The notes beneath the pieces were generated by a model, which made no database searches, was not told where the DNA came from, and worked only from the letters and a program-made list of their open reading frames with translations. DNA of 64,000 bases from Cryobacterium sp. PH31-O1 (GTDB lineage: Bacteria > Actinomycetota > Actinomycetes > Actinomycetales > Microbacteriaceae). The position numbers and the translations under genes were made by a program. Below are positions 35,613 through 44,949 of this stretch, in pieces (the first letter of the stretch is position 1; the number at the start of each line of letters is the position of its first letter). The stretch is from NCBI RefSeq assembly GCF_030063455.1, contig NZ_JASITB010000001.1, positions 372,001-436,000 of the forward strand. The letters run 5' to 3'.

Positions 35613-36344
35613 CTAGTGGCCGCGGCCGAACCAGGTCGTGACGCCGGGCGAGTAGAGCACGGAATCGGGAGAGCGATCGGCGAGGCCGACGAAACCCGCG
35701 GCAGCCAGCAGCGTGTCGTCCAGGCTCAGGAGATCGGCGCGGTAGATCGGCCACGGCTCGTGGTGGTTACGCAGATGAATCGTGCGCCCACGGATGCTCG
35801 TGAACAGTGCCCAGCGAGCGGTCAGAAAATCGGCCAATGGATCGTCAATTACAGCGTCGAACCCGGGGCGGGCGACGATGTCGGTGTGCAGACTGCGATC
35901 GCGGTGGCGGGTCGAGGTGTAACGGTACCGGCCAGAGTCCACCTGAAGCCGGGTACGTGACCACATGTAGGGCAGCGCGAACAGGGTGCGGGCGGCGAGC
36001 ACTGCGGCGAGTCGACCAGCCTCGAGCGAGACGAACACGACGCCGCGGCGGCCCTTCGCGTCGACGGCATAGAGGCGCACGTTGACCTCGACGAAACTGC
36101 CGAAGTAGGGAATGGGCGGGCTGCCGAGGATGGTCGCGCGATCCAGCACGAACGGGATCAGGCCGACCCAGCTCGACCCGTCATAGTCGTCGGGGACGAG
36201 GCCTTCCGGCAATAGCGGCGCGACCAGCGCAGCATCCACTCGCCAATGCAGGAAGACCAGGTGCGACCAGCGCTGGCTGGCCACTGCCCGGCCGGCCAAA
36301 GGCGGTGCGATCGCCGAAATGGGATAAGCCTCGGCGTTCGTCAC
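35613..36344 (-). CDS. DUF2071 (YqjF-like) protein
   Basis: A 243-aa protein of the DUF2071 family. It shows SQRWSHLVFLHWRVDAALVA, PLLPEGLVPDDYDGSSWVGL, then FGSFVEVNVRLYAVD and GVVFVSLEAGRLAAVLAART, and the late ADLLSLDDTLLAAAGF segment. The fold resembles acetoacetate decarboxylase-like beta barrels; the activity is unknown. GTG 36344 with GAAGGGA upstream is preferred over the in-frame start at 36371. It is transcribed towards the SDR gene (convergent). Confidence 0.88.
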   Translation of the reverse strand: MTNAEAYPISAIAPPLAGRAVASQRWSHLVFLHWRVDAALVAPLLPEGLVPDDYDGSSWVGLIPFVLDRATILGSPPIPYFGSFVEVNVRLYAVDAKGRRGVVFVSLEAGRLAAVLAARTLFALPYMWSRTRLQVDSGRYRYTSTRHRDRSLHTDIVARPGFDAVIDDPLADFLTARWALFTSIRGRTIHLRNHHEPWPIYRADLLSLDDTLLAAAGFVGLADRSPDSVLYSPGVTTWFGRGH

Positions 36345-36523
36345 GCACGTCCCTTCACAAAAAACCTTCACTGCTCTGGTTCAACGGTAGTCGCTGATGC
36401 ACGGTGCGCGCCTGTTGATCGCCCGGGAATGCCAGCTCTCTGGCCGGTGCCCCCAGCAATCGCGGAGGCGGGCTGTGTAAGCATGAAGCAGACGAAATCG
36501 TCGCGACCGAATCGAGGAGACCG

Positions 36524-37705
36524 ATGCCGGGCTCAACCGTTCTCGACCTCCTGCTGATCCTGATGCTGCTGGTGGCCCTCGTCAACGGTTACCGCAGTGG
36601 GCTGCTGCAGAGCCTCACCGGCATTGTCGGCGCCGTGATCGGCGGAATCGCCGCCTTCTTCGTCGTTCCTCTCGTGGGCAGCTGGATTCCTGCGCCGGAG
36701 TGGCGTACGCCCGGCACCATCGCCGTCGCTATTCTGCTCGTGCTCATCGGCCACTCGCTCGGCGCTTCGGCCGGCGGAATGGCCGGACGCCGAAAGCGAC
36801 GTTCCCCCCTGGGAACGATCAATCGAGTGCTCGGAGCCGCTTTTGCGGCCGTGGCATCGGCCCTCGTGGCGTCGATGGTGGCGTTCAGTATCGGCGCCCT
36901 CGGCATTCCGTTCCTCTCCCCCGCTATCGCCTCATCCACCGTTGTGTCCGGCATCGATTCGTTGACTCCTGACCCGGTCAAGGCGCTCATGGCCCAGCTG
37001 CGTTCCGTGGCCGTGACGCAGGGTCTGCCGCGCATTGTCGATGCTTTCACCGGACCGACACCGGATGCTGCCCAGGCCGACACGAGCAGCCCGGCTTTGG
37101 CCGTAGCCGCGGAGTCGGTCGTGCGCATCACAGGCACGGCGTACGACTGTGGGCAGAGCCAGTCCGGCAGCGGCTTCGTCGTTTCGGATAGCCGCGTCAT
37201 CACCAACGCGCACGTGGTCGCCGGTGTCGGCCAGCCCGTCGTGGAAACGCGGGCCGGCGTTGCGCTCGCCGGGGAGATCGTGTACTTTGACCCGATTGAC
37301 GACCTCGCCATCATTTCGGTGCCCGGCCTTGACACGGCACCGCTGACCGTCGGTGAGAACCTCGCTACCGGCAGTGGCGCGGTCGCCGAGGGGTATCCCT
37401 TCGGCGGGCCGTACGTCTCCGATCCGGCCAGGGTCATCGCGCTCGGCACCGTCAGCGTCGCCGATATCTACGGCCAGGACCCGACGCCCCGTCAGGTCTA
37501 CACCCTCGCGTCCGACGTGCAGCAGGGCGAGTCGGGCGGACCGTTGCTGAGCGAATCCGGCCTCGTGGTCGGCGTCATCTTCGCCAAGGCAAGCAACACC
37601 GAGAACGTCGGCTATGCCCTCGCGCTCGACGAGGTGTCACCGGTCATCAGCCAGGCGCCCGGCTTGTCAACCCCGGTCTCCTCCGGCACCTGCGTTCGCG
37701 GCTGA
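36524..37705 (+). CDS. marP: MarP-type membrane serine protease (CvpA + trypsin-like)
   Basis: A 393-aa protein. Four CvpA-type membrane helices occupy about residues 5-130, followed by an extracellular chymotrypsin-fold protease. The triad is intact: His230 (VITNAHVVAG), Asp260 (PIDDLAIISV) and Ser337 (QQGESGGPLL). The only two cysteines, Cys209 and Cys390, fit the positions of the regulatory disulfide described in mycobacterial MarP. MarP activates a peptidoglycan hydrolase and helps acid and oxidative resistance in Mycobacterium; the same role here is inference. GAGGAGA lies 4 bp before the ATG. Confidence 0.92.
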   Translation: MPGSTVLDLLLILMLLVALVNGYRSGLLQSLTGIVGAVIGGIAAFFVVPLVGSWIPAPEWRTPGTIAVAILLVLIGHSLGASAGGMAGRRKRRSPLGTINRVLGAAFAAVASALVASMVAFSIGALGIPFLSPAIASSTVVSGIDSLTPDPVKALMAQLRSVAVTQGLPRIVDAFTGPTPDAAQADTSSPALAVAAESVVRITGTAYDCGQSQSGSGFVVSDSRVITNAHVVAGVGQPVVETRAGVALAGEIVYFDPIDDLAIISVPGLDTAPLTVGENLATGSGAVAEGYPFGGPYVSDPARVIALGTVSVADIYGQDPTPRQVYTLASDVQQGESGGPLLSESGLVVGVIFAKASNTENVGYALALDEVSPVISQAPGLSTPVSSGTCVRG

Positions 37706-37782
37706 GCCGCGGGCATCCGCTCATCGCTGGCTGGCCGATAACCGGTACAAAACGGCAGGCACAGCGCCGGCAGGCGCACGAA

Positions 37783-37828
37783 GAGGGCGGCACCGGAAGC
37801 GGGTAAACCCGCCTCCCATACCGCCCTC
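37783..37828. terminator. nested hairpin between convergent marP and amt
   Basis: GAGGGCGG (37783-37790) pairs with CCGCCCTC (37821-37828), enclosing GCGGGT-AA-ACCCGC (37799-37812). No T-run on either strand. Position between two converging genes suggests a bidirectional terminator. Confidence 0.6.
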
Positions 37829-37856
37829 AGCCCGCCGCAATGGTGAGCGTCAGTAC

Positions 37857-39083
37857 CTAGACACGTTCGAGGGCGTAGCCCTCTTCGCCGTGCACGCTCG
37901 TGTCGATTCCGGCCAGTTCGTCTTCGTTCTTGATGCGGAAGCCGATGGTTTTCTCGATCGCGAAGCCGAGCACATAGGCGACGACGAAGGAGTAGGCGAG
38001 AACCGTGAAGGCTGCGATCGCCTGCACCAGAAGCTGGCTGAGGTCGCCGCCGGTGAACAGGCCGGTACCGATGGCGAAGAAGCCGAGGTACAGGGTTCCG
38101 ATGATGCCACCGACGAGGTGGATGCCCACAACGTCGAGCGAATCGTCGAAACCGAGCTTGAACTTGAGCTCAACAGCCATGGCGCAGACGGCACCGGCGA
38201 CGGCGCCGAGTAGGAGCGCCCAGCCGGGCTCGAGATTGGCGCAGGCGGGGGTGATGGCGACGAGGCCGGCAACCGCACCAGACGCAGCGCCGACCGAGGT
38301 GGCTTTGCCGTCCTTGAACTTCTCCACGAGCATCCAGGCGAGGATGGCTGCTGCCGTGGCGCCGAGGGTGTTGACGACGATGATGCCCACGTTGGCGAGG
38401 CCGTTGAGCCACTCAGCTCCGGCATTGAAACCGAACCAGCCGAACCAGAGGATGGAGGCACCGATGAGTACGAGCGGCACGTTGTGCGGCTTGGTGATGC
38501 CCTTCTGAAACCCGACGCGCTTGCCGAGGACCAGGGCAAGAGCGAGTGCAGCGGCACCGGCGTTGATGTGAACCGCGGTTCCACCGGCGTAGTCGATCAC
38601 GGCGATATCGCCGAGGCCGAGTGTGGTGCCCAACTCCATGATCCAGCCACCGCCCCAGACCCAGGCCGCGACGGGGAAATAGACGAGGGTCGCCCAGACA
38701 CCGGCGAAGATCATCCAGGAACCGAATTTTGCCCGGTCGGCTACCGCGCCGCTGATCAGGGCGACGGTAATGATCGCGAAGGTGGCACCGTAGGTGGCGC
38801 CGAGCAGATCGATGCTGCCGGTCTCACCCATCGCGAGCTGACCCAAACCGAAGTCGGAGAACGGGTTGCCGGCGAATTCAGTGGGGCTGCCCACGGCGCT
38901 CATGTTGAAGCCGTACAGAATCCATAGGACGCTGATGAGCCCCAGTGCGCCGAAACTCATCATCATCATGCTGATGACGCTCTTGGCCTTGACCAGTCCG
39001 CCGTAGAAGAAGGCGACACCCGGTGTCATGAACAAGACCAGTGCGGTGGCTGTCAGTCCCCAGGCAATGCTTCCGGTATCCAT
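37857..39083 (-). CDS. amt: ammonium transporter
   Basis: An Amt/Mep channel of 408 aa with eleven predicted helices. Markers are GGLVKAKSVISMMMMSFGAL, the WVWGGGWIMELGTTLGLGDI stretch, DYAGGTAVHINAGAAALALA with the first pore His, and GIHLVGGIIGTLYLGFFAIG with the second. The C-terminal tail (KTIGFRIKNEDELAGIDTSV) contains the conserved regulatory helix but no GlnK gene is adjacent. GAGGA lies 6 bp before the ATG. A GlnR-like half-site lies about 110 bp upstream. Confidence 0.96.
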   Translation of the reverse strand: MDTGSIAWGLTATALVLFMTPGVAFFYGGLVKAKSVISMMMMSFGALGLISVLWILYGFNMSAVGSPTEFAGNPFSDFGLGQLAMGETGSIDLLGATYGATFAIITVALISGAVADRAKFGSWMIFAGVWATLVYFPVAAWVWGGGWIMELGTTLGLGDIAVIDYAGGTAVHINAGAAALALALVLGKRVGFQKGITKPHNVPLVLIGASILWFGWFGFNAGAEWLNGLANVGIIVVNTLGATAAAILAWMLVEKFKDGKATSVGAASGAVAGLVAITPACANLEPGWALLLGAVAGAVCAMAVELKFKLGFDDSLDVVGIHLVGGIIGTLYLGFFAIGTGLFTGGDLSQLLVQAIAAFTVLAYSFVVAYVLGFAIEKTIGFRIKNEDELAGIDTSVHGEEGYALERV

Positions 39084-39188
39084 ATATTGTCCTCACGCAT
39101 CTCGAATGTGCAGGCTGTAGCGCGAGGTGAATCACCCCGGATACGAGTCAAGTATCTGAGGTGACTGTTACAACAAACCTTCCGACGT

Positions 39189-39204
39189 GTTTCGTGCCGG
39201 TTAC
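39189..39204 (-). promoter_or_regulatory. candidate GlnR-type half-site upstream of amt
   Basis: On the minus strand the sequence reads GTAAC-N6-GAAAC, the a/b half-site pattern of actinobacterial GlnR operators. Further out (39220-39235) is GAAAC-N5-GTTAAC. It is located 106-121 nt upstream of the amt start. Match by eye only. Confidence 0.45.
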
Positions 39205-39239
39205 GAGCTTTGGCGAATTGTTAACGCCACGTTTCAGGG

Positions 39240-40292
39240 TCAGTCCGTGTGCGGCGGCAACTCCCCCGTGGTGAGGGCAACCATGCGCGACTGGGACCGC
39301 TGATACTTCTTGCGATACCCGCCCGCCATCATCTCGTCGTCGAACACCTCGTTCAGCGGGCGCCCACTGGCGACGATCGGAATCTCGGCGTCGTACACCC
39401 GGTCGATGAACGCCACCAGACGCAGGGCATCCGACTGGTCGGTCAGCAGGAAGACGCCGCGCAGGACGATGACCTCGACGCCTCGAATGACCTTCACGTA
39501 TTTCGACGGGTGCACGGTACCCAAGTGACGGATCAACGAGCCGAAGTCATCCTCGGTGACCTTCGAACCGCGCTCGAGCAGGGTGTTAACGAGATGCTCG
39601 CGTGCCTCGGGGTCCACCGCCACGGCCTGGCCGGTAACGTTGCGGCGACGGTAGTCCAGGCCGTCGATGCGCAGTGTCTCAAAGTTGGCGCTCATGGCGG
39701 AGATCTCGCGCAGAAAGTCCTGCGCGGCGAATCGTCCCTCGCCGAGCGAGTTCGGCGGGGTGTTCGACGTGGCGGCGACGCGGGTGCCTGTGGCGACGAG
39801 TTCGCCGAGCAGTCGCGTCATCACCATGGTGTCGCCTGGATCGTCGAGCTCGAACTCATCGATGCAGATGAGCTTCGCGCTGCGCAGCTCCTTGATGGTC
39901 TCCTGGTAGCCGAGCGCTCCGACCAGGGCGGTGTATTCAATGAAGGTACCGAAATATTTCGGACCGCTCGCGGCATGCCAGAGAGCGGCGAGCAGGTGCG
40001 TCTTACCGACACCGAACCCACCGTCGAGGTAGATGCCGGGCAGGTCGTCTTTGGCCTGGCGGCGACGGGAGAAGAATCCGGCCGGCCGGGGGTTGACGAA
40101 TTCCTGAAGTTTCTCAACGGCTGCGACCTGGGACGGGTAGTCATGATCGGGCCGGTAGTTCTCGAACGATGCGTGTTCGAACTGGGGAGGCGGAACCAGT
40201 TCGGCCACGATTTCCCGGCCGGTGATGGTGGGAGTGCGCTCGGCCAGTTGGGGAACCGTGTGCTGTGATTTCTGATGGGCCTCTGGTGCCAT
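39240..40292 (-). CDS. zapE: ZapE/AFG1-type cell division ATPase
   Basis: AFG1-like P-loop ATPase; in E. coli ZapE binds FtsZ. The 350-aa protein has Walker [11 protein letters not shown] (residues 91-100), Walker [13 protein letters not shown], sensor [10 protein letters not shown] and the downstream [23 protein letters not shown] 40292 is chosen; a longer frame to 40346 lacks family similarity. It is divergent from sseA with a 157-bp gap and is followed by amt. Confidence 0.92.
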   Translation of the reverse strand: MAPEAHQKSQHTVPQLAERTPTITGREIVAELVPPPQFEHASFENYRPDHDYPSQVAAVEKLQEFVNPRPAGFFSRRRQAKDDLPGIYLDGGFGVGKTHLLAALWHAASGPKYFGTFIEYTALVGALGYQETIKELRSAKLICIDEFELDDPGDTMVMTRLLGELVATGTRVAATSNTPPNSLGEGRFAAQDFLREISAMSANFETLRIDGLDYRRRNVTGQAVAVDPEAREHLVNTLLERGSKVTEDDFGSLIRHLGTVHPSKYVKVIRGVEVIVLRGVFLLTDQSDALRLVAFIDRVYDAEIPIVASGRPLNEVFDDEMMAGGYRKKYQRSQSRMVALTTGELPPHTD

Positions 40293-40449
40293 GCTGAAAA
40301 TGCCCGTTCCTCTGGGTCTAGCTAACGAATGCGCAGAGCTTTGCAAATGCGCGGTGTGCCGGCACCGCGTAGGTTTAAACGGTGGGCCCGATAAGCCTAA
40401 TCCGCGGTCAACCCGAATCCGTATGCATCGCGGTCCACCTGGAGGTTAT

Positions 40450-41349
40450 ATGTCTGCCCCGTTCGATCCGACCGAGAAATTTGCCGCCTACGCCCACCCC
40501 ACCAGGCTCGTCTCCACCGACTGGCTGGCGCAGCATCGCAGCGACGCCGGGCTGGTCGTGGTCGAATCCGACGAAGACGTGTTGCTCTATGAAGTGGGAC
40601 ACATCAAGGGCGCGGTGAAGGTTGATTGGCACACCGACCTCAACGACAAGGTAAACCGCGATTACATCGACGGCGCAGCATTTGCCGCCCTGATGAGCAG
40701 CAAGGGCATCGCCCGCGACAGCACGGTCGTCATCTACGGCGACAAGAGCAACTGGTGGGCCGCGTACGCCCTCTGGGTTTTCACCCTGTTCGGGCACGCA
40801 GATGTTCGCCTGCTCGACGGTGGGCGCACGAAGTGGCTCGCCGAGGAGCGCGAGATCACAACGGAGGCTTCCCCCGTCACCCCCACGGAGTACCCGGTGA
40901 TCGAACGCAACGACCTGCCGATCCGCGCCTTCAAAAATGACGTTCTCGCGCACTTCGGCAATCCGCTCATCGATGTGCGCTCCGATGAGGAGTACAGCGG
41001 CGCCCGCACGACGATGCCGGCATACCCCGAAGAGGGAGCCCTGCGCGGCGGCCACATTCCTACTGCCGCTTCGGTGCCGTGGGCCCGCGCTGCAGCAGCC
41101 GATTCCACGTTCCGCACCCGCGCCGAACTGGACGTCATCTACCGCGAAGAGGCCGGCCTGGCTGACGGTGACGACGTGATTGCCTACTGCCGAATCGGCG
41201 AGCGGTCGAGCCACACCTGGTTCGTGCTGACGCACCTGCTGGGCTTTGAGACGGTGCGCAACTACGACGGGTCCTGGACCGAATGGGGCAACGCCGTGGC
41301 CGTGCCGATCGCCGTTGGCACCGAACCCGGTGCGGCGCCGCGTCGATGA
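40450..41349 (+). CDS. sseA: thiosulfate/3-mercaptopyruvate sulfurtransferase (two rhodanese domains)
   Basis: The 299-aa tandem rhodanese. The N-terminal domain is inactive in type ([40 protein letters not shown]). The C-terminal domain has the active-site loop with Cys247 ([13 protein letters not shown]), as in thiosulfate sulfurtransferases of Actinobacteria. GGAGG is 4 bp before ATG 40450. The stop overlaps the sufE start (ATGA), so sulfur transfer to the SufE product is likely. Confidence 0.94.
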   Translation: MSAPFDPTEKFAAYAHPTRLVSTDWLAQHRSDAGLVVVESDEDVLLYEVGHIKGAVKVDWHTDLNDKVNRDYIDGAAFAALMSSKGIARDSTVVIYGDKSNWWAAYALWVFTLFGHADVRLLDGGRTKWLAEEREITTEASPVTPTEYPVIERNDLPIRAFKNDVLAHFGNPLIDVRSDEEYSGARTTMPAYPEEGALRGGHIPTAASVPWARAAAADSTFRTRAELDVIYREEAGLADGDDVIAYCRIGERSSHTWFVLTHLLGFETVRNYDGSWTEWGNAVAVPIAVGTEPGAAPRR

Positions 41350-41777
41350 GAGCACTTCCCGCCCAGCTGGCTGAAATCCAGGACGACTTTCTGGCTCTTG
41401 AGCAGAAGGATCGTCTACTGCTGCTGCTCGAGTTCGCCAACGAGCTGCCGGAACTCCCGCAGAAGTTTCAGGACCACCCCGACCTGCTCGAGCGCGTCGT
41501 CGAGTGCCAGTCGCCGGTGTTCATCTTCGTTGAACTGGATGCTGCCGACGCGTTTCACCTGCACGCGACGGCTCCCCGCGAGTCGCCGACCACCCGCGGG
41601 TTTGCGTCGATCCTCGCCCAGGGCCTCGACGGGCTGAGCGCCGAGGAGGTGCTGATGGTTCCCGATGACTATCCGCAGTCGATCGGACTGACTGAGGCTG
41701 TCTCTCCGCTGCGCCTGCGCGGAATGACCGCCATGCTCGGCCGGGCCAAGCGGCAGCTGCGCGAGCGGCTCGCCTAG
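41346..41777 (+). CDS. sufE: SufE-family sulfur acceptor
   Basis: A 143-aa SufE protein: [20 protein letters not shown], the acceptor Cys54 in [10 protein letters not shown], then [20 protein letters not shown] and the C-terminal [20 protein letters not shown]. SufE normally takes persulfide sulfur from a cysteine desulfurase; here its partner by context is the rhodanese SseA, since no sufS is near. The ATG overlaps the sseA stop. The 3' end overlaps the convergent hydrolase gene by 4 bp. Confidence 0.93.
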   Translation: MRALPAQLAEIQDDFLALEQKDRLLLLLEFANELPELPQKFQDHPDLLERVVECQSPVFIFVELDAADAFHLHATAPRESPTTRGFASILAQGLDGLSAEEVLMVPDDYPQSIGLTEAVSPLRLRGMTAMLGRAKRQLRERLA

Positions 41778-42979
41778 ACCTCGGGCAGTCGGGCGAGCCA
41801 GGCCGTGATCTCGGCGTTCCACCGAGCGGGATCATAATTCCAAAGTTTGGTGTGCCTGGCCTGGGCAAAAGGAACAAAGGTCACAATGTCGGGCCGCCGG
41901 CCGGCGAGTCGGCGCGAACCGGCGGCCGGAACAAAACCGTCATCGTCGCTGTGCAGAAGCAAAATGGGGCGCTGCAGGTCATCGGCGCGAGCGACGAAGT
42001 CGAGCCGACCGAAGTCGATCGGTGCAGCCTGGCCGGTGAAGCTGGCGCCCCAGCGTGACCCCATCAGCAGCACGGCGCCGCGCGCGATCAGCCGCGGAAG
42101 CCTGCGGTCCATCGCCTGCGCGTTGATGACATCGGCCCAGTCGACGACCGGGGATTCCAACACGATACCGGTGATCAGGCCGATGTCTTTGCTTCGGGTC
42201 ATCGACTGCAGCACCACGGCGCCACCCATCGACCACCCCATCAGCACGATGCTCGTGGCCCCTTGCGCGGCGGCGTACTCGATCGCGGCCACCACGTCCG
42301 GCCATTCGGTGTCACCGAGGCCGTACCGCCCATCCGAGCTGGCCGGCGCGTCGCCATCGTTGCGGTAGGAGACGAGCAGGGACGTGTAGCCCGCCGCGCG
42401 GAAGACCGGCACCGCCCGCAAGGCCTCTTCGCGGCGCACCGCCCGGCCGTGCACCTGAATGACCCAGTGGGACGACGGGGATGCGGCATCCGCTGGAATG
42501 AGCCAGGCGGGCGCCGGCCCGATGCGCGTTGGCACGGTGACGTCGCTCCACTCGAACCCGAGATCGGCGGGACCGGTGTAGAGCCAGCCGCTGAACCGGC
42601 CACGCCGGGCGGCGGCCAGGTCTCCATAGTCCAGGCTGAGGATGCGCCGGGTTACGGTGTGCCTGGTGCGCGCGGTGATCTCTCCGACCCGGGCATGGCC
42701 GGTGCCCGCACTGAAGAAGAAGCTGTAATCGCCCGAAAGTACGGAGTCGCGGTGGCGTTGCAGGGTGACGGTACCGCCCGACAGGTCGACCGCGACCACG
42801 CGGGTGTCGTCCTCACGCTGGGCCGGAGGGGTGACAATCGTCTTCGCCATCACGGCCGAGAGAACCCCAACCGCCGCGACGATGGCCACGGCTGCCCCGG
42901 CGACGATGATGCCACTGACGCCCAGAACCGCCCGCAGTGCATTCGGCTGACGCCCATAGGGGGGCTGTGGGTCGTGCAT
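41774..42979 (-). CDS. membrane-anchored alpha/beta hydrolase
   Basis: A 401-aa protein. One N-terminal membrane helix (SGIIVAGAAVAIVAAVGVLS) anchors an extracytoplasmic domain. About 120 residues with a beta-rich character precede the hydrolase fold: WVIQVHGRAVRREEALRAVP, nucleophile elbow GWSMGG, acid-bearing strand ILLLHSDDDGFVPA and His in QARHTKLWNYD. The S9/DUF1749-like substrate is unknown. ATG 42979 has GGAGG 7 bp upstream and is preferred over 43018. It is convergent with sufE. Confidence 0.88.
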   Translation of the reverse strand: MHDPQPPYGRQPNALRAVLGVSGIIVAGAAVAIVAAVGVLSAVMAKTIVTPPAQREDDTRVVAVDLSGGTVTLQRHRDSVLSGDYSFFFSAGTGHARVGEITARTRHTVTRRILSLDYGDLAAARRGRFSGWLYTGPADLGFEWSDVTVPTRIGPAPAWLIPADAASPSSHWVIQVHGRAVRREEALRAVPVFRAAGYTSLLVSYRNDGDAPASSDGRYGLGDTEWPDVVAAIEYAAAQGATSIVLMGWSMGGAVVLQSMTRSKDIGLITGIVLESPVVDWADVINAQAMDRRLPRLIARGAVLLMGSRWGASFTGQAAPIDFGRLDFVARADDLQRPILLLHSDDDGFVPAAGSRRLAGRRPDIVTFVPFAQARHTKLWNYDPARWNAEITAWLARLPEV

Positions 42980-43043
42980 GTGCACCTCCGACTGGTCGGC
43001 GTGCCTCACGGACAACACCCAGAAAAAACTCTAGTCTGCAGAC

Positions 43044-43634
43044 GTGCCCGAAACTGATCAATCGCTCCCCGCGGAGTTTGCCGCGGCGTTGACCGCGATT
43101 CGCCGTGCCAGAAGCCGGGCCGAATTAGTTGTCACCGAAATCGCCGCGCCCGCCCAGCTCGCGCCGTATTCGATCGCGCTCGCCGCCAATATCAAGCCCG
43201 TGCGGCATGGCAGCGACTCGGACCTCGGAACGGGCCGGTTCATTCTGCTCTATGACCCCCAGGAGCCAGAGGCTTGGAACGGCGCCTTTCGCGTGGTGTG
43301 TTTCGCGCAGGCTCCGCTCGAGGTGGAGATCGGGTTGGACCCGTTTCTGGCCGAAGTCACCTGGGCGTGGCTCGTCGATGCGCTGGACTCCCGCAAAGCC
43401 ACGTACACGGCGGCCTCCGGAACCGCGACTAAAGTAATCTCGTCAGGCTTTGGCGAACTCGCCAAACAGGGTGATGGCGCGCAGATTGAGCTGCGCGCGT
43501 CGTGGACACCCCTGGATCACAATCTCACCGCCCACGTCGAGGGCTGGGGCGAGCTGCTCTGCATGCTCGCCGGCCTCCCTCCCGCTGGGGAAGGAGTCAG
43601 CATGTTGTCAGCACGCCGAGCAGCCCGTGGCTGA
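43044..43634 (+). CDS. DUF3000 family protein
   Basis: The 196-aa protein matches DUF3000: AEFAAALTAIRRARSRAELV, PYSIALAANIKPVRHGSDSD, GRFILLYDPQEPEAWNGAFR and the conserved LEVEIGLDPFLAEVTWAWLV. Members are restricted to Actinobacteria and are found directly upstream of rnd; the role is unknown. The start is GTG 43044. Its last 8 bp overlap rnd, consistent with translational coupling. Confidence 0.9.
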   Translation: MPETDQSLPAEFAAALTAIRRARSRAELVVTEIAAPAQLAPYSIALAANIKPVRHGSDSDLGTGRFILLYDPQEPEAWNGAFRVVCFAQAPLEVEIGLDPFLAEVTWAWLVDALDSRKATYTAASGTATKVISSGFGELAKQGDGAQIELRASWTPLDHNLTAHVEGWGELLCMLAGLPPAGEGVSMLSARRAARG

Positions 43635-44850
43635 ATCGCAGCCCAAGCAGGTCATCGTCCAACACCAGGTCGTCGATACCCGCGAGGCCTACCTCGCCGC
43701 GACGGCCGCGCTGGCCGCCGGTGACGGGCCGGTCGGGGTCGACGCGGAACGTGCATCCGGTTTCACCTATTCGCAACGCGCGTACCTGATTCAGATTTAT
43801 CGCCGCGGCGCCGGCACCTTTTTGTTCGACCCGCCGCCCATCGGCGACTTTAGCGAACTGAATGATGCCCTCGCCGACACTGAATGGATTCTGCATGCCG
43901 CGAGCCAGGACCTCGCGTGCCTGCGCGAGGTCGGACTCGACCCGGCCCGCATCTTCGACACCGAGCTCGCCGCGCGGCTGCTTGGCATTCCGCGGGTAGG
44001 ACTCGGCACCGTGGTGGAAGAACTGCTCGGAATCCACCTCGCCAAGGAGCACTCTGCGGCGAACTGGTCGACCCGGCCGCTGCCCGAATCCTGGCTGGTT
44101 TACGCCGCCCTCGACGTGGAGCTGCTGCCCGACCTGCGCGACCGCATGGTCGACCTGCTCGTCGACTCCAAGAAGACCGACATCGCCGCCCAGGAGTTCG
44201 CCGCGACCCTGGCCAAGGAAGCCAAGGCCGCCCGCGTCGACCCGTGGCGGCGTCTGTCGGGCATCCACTCGCTGCACGGCCAGCGCAACCTGGCCGTCGC
44301 CCGCGAACTCTGGCTGGCCCGCGACGAATACGCCCGCGAAGTCGACGTCTCCCCCGGGCGACTCGTTCCCGATGCCTCGCTGCTGGCCGCTGCCCGCGTG
44401 CTGCCGGCGACCCGCCAGGCGCTCAGCGACCTGCGAGAATTCAACGGACGGGCGAGCCGCAACGAGCTCGATCGTTGGTGGAGTGCGATTGCGCGCGGCC
44501 GCGCCACCGCCGACCTGCCCGCGCTCAAGGCCAACAACGACACCCTGCCTCCGCCGCGAGCCTGGGCCGACCGCAATCCGGAGGCCGACGTGCGGTACAA
44601 GGCGGCCCGCGCTGCACTGCAGACCGTTTCGGACGAACTCGCTATCCCCCTGGAGAACCTGCTCACCCCTGACTACCTGCGCCGGGTGGCGTGGTCGCCG
44701 CCCGAGCCGGCGGATGCGGCATCCGTTAAGGTCGCACTGGTAAATTTAGGGGCCCGACGCTGGCAAGTTGACGTGACTGCACAACTAATAGCGGATGCTT
44801 TTGTAGAGGTTCCACAAGCAGCCGTTCCCGTCTCTGATCTGGAGTCGTAG
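43627..44850 (+). CDS. rnd: ribonuclease D (3'-5' exonuclease with HRDC domain)
   Basis: DEDD-type exoribonuclease (407 aa) for tRNA and stable RNA 3' processing. The acidic motifs are GPVGVDAERASGFTYSQRAY, LHAASQDLACLREVGLDP, TELAARLLGIPRVGLGTVVE and VYAALDVELLPDLRDRM. An HRDC domain follows (LWLARDEYAREVDVSPGRLV) and then a C-terminal helical region. The GTG start lies inside the end of the DUF3000 gene; other upstream starts are out of frame. Confidence 0.93.
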   Translation: MAESQPKQVIVQHQVVDTREAYLAATAALAAGDGPVGVDAERASGFTYSQRAYLIQIYRRGAGTFLFDPPPIGDFSELNDALADTEWILHAASQDLACLREVGLDPARIFDTELAARLLGIPRVGLGTVVEELLGIHLAKEHSAANWSTRPLPESWLVYAALDVELLPDLRDRMVDLLVDSKKTDIAAQEFAATLAKEAKAARVDPWRRLSGIHSLHGQRNLAVARELWLARDEYAREVDVSPGRLVPDASLLAAARVLPATRQALSDLREFNGRASRNELDRWWSAIARGRATADLPALKANNDTLPPPRAWADRNPEADVRYKAARAALQTVSDELAIPLENLLTPDYLRRVAWSPPEPADAASVKVALVNLGARRWQVDVTAQLIADAFVEVPQAAVPVSDLES

Positions 44851-44908
44851 AAACCGGCAAACGATTCGGGCGGCCATTTTCGTCACCCTAGGATCGGATC
44901 AGCCCTAA

Positions 44909-44926
44909 CAGATCGATTCGGATCTG
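44909..44926 (+). promoter_or_regulatory. inverted repeat CAGATC-N6-GATCTG upstream of fadA
   Basis: A perfect 6-bp inverted repeat with a 6-bp spacer, 24 bp before the fadA start. It overlaps a direct repeat GGATCNNNNNCTAACA-like pair (44896-44910 and 44920-44934, 24-bp period). This is a candidate operator; the regulator is unknown. Confidence 0.55.
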
Positions 44927-44949
44927 ATCTAACACGTACTGGAGGCATT

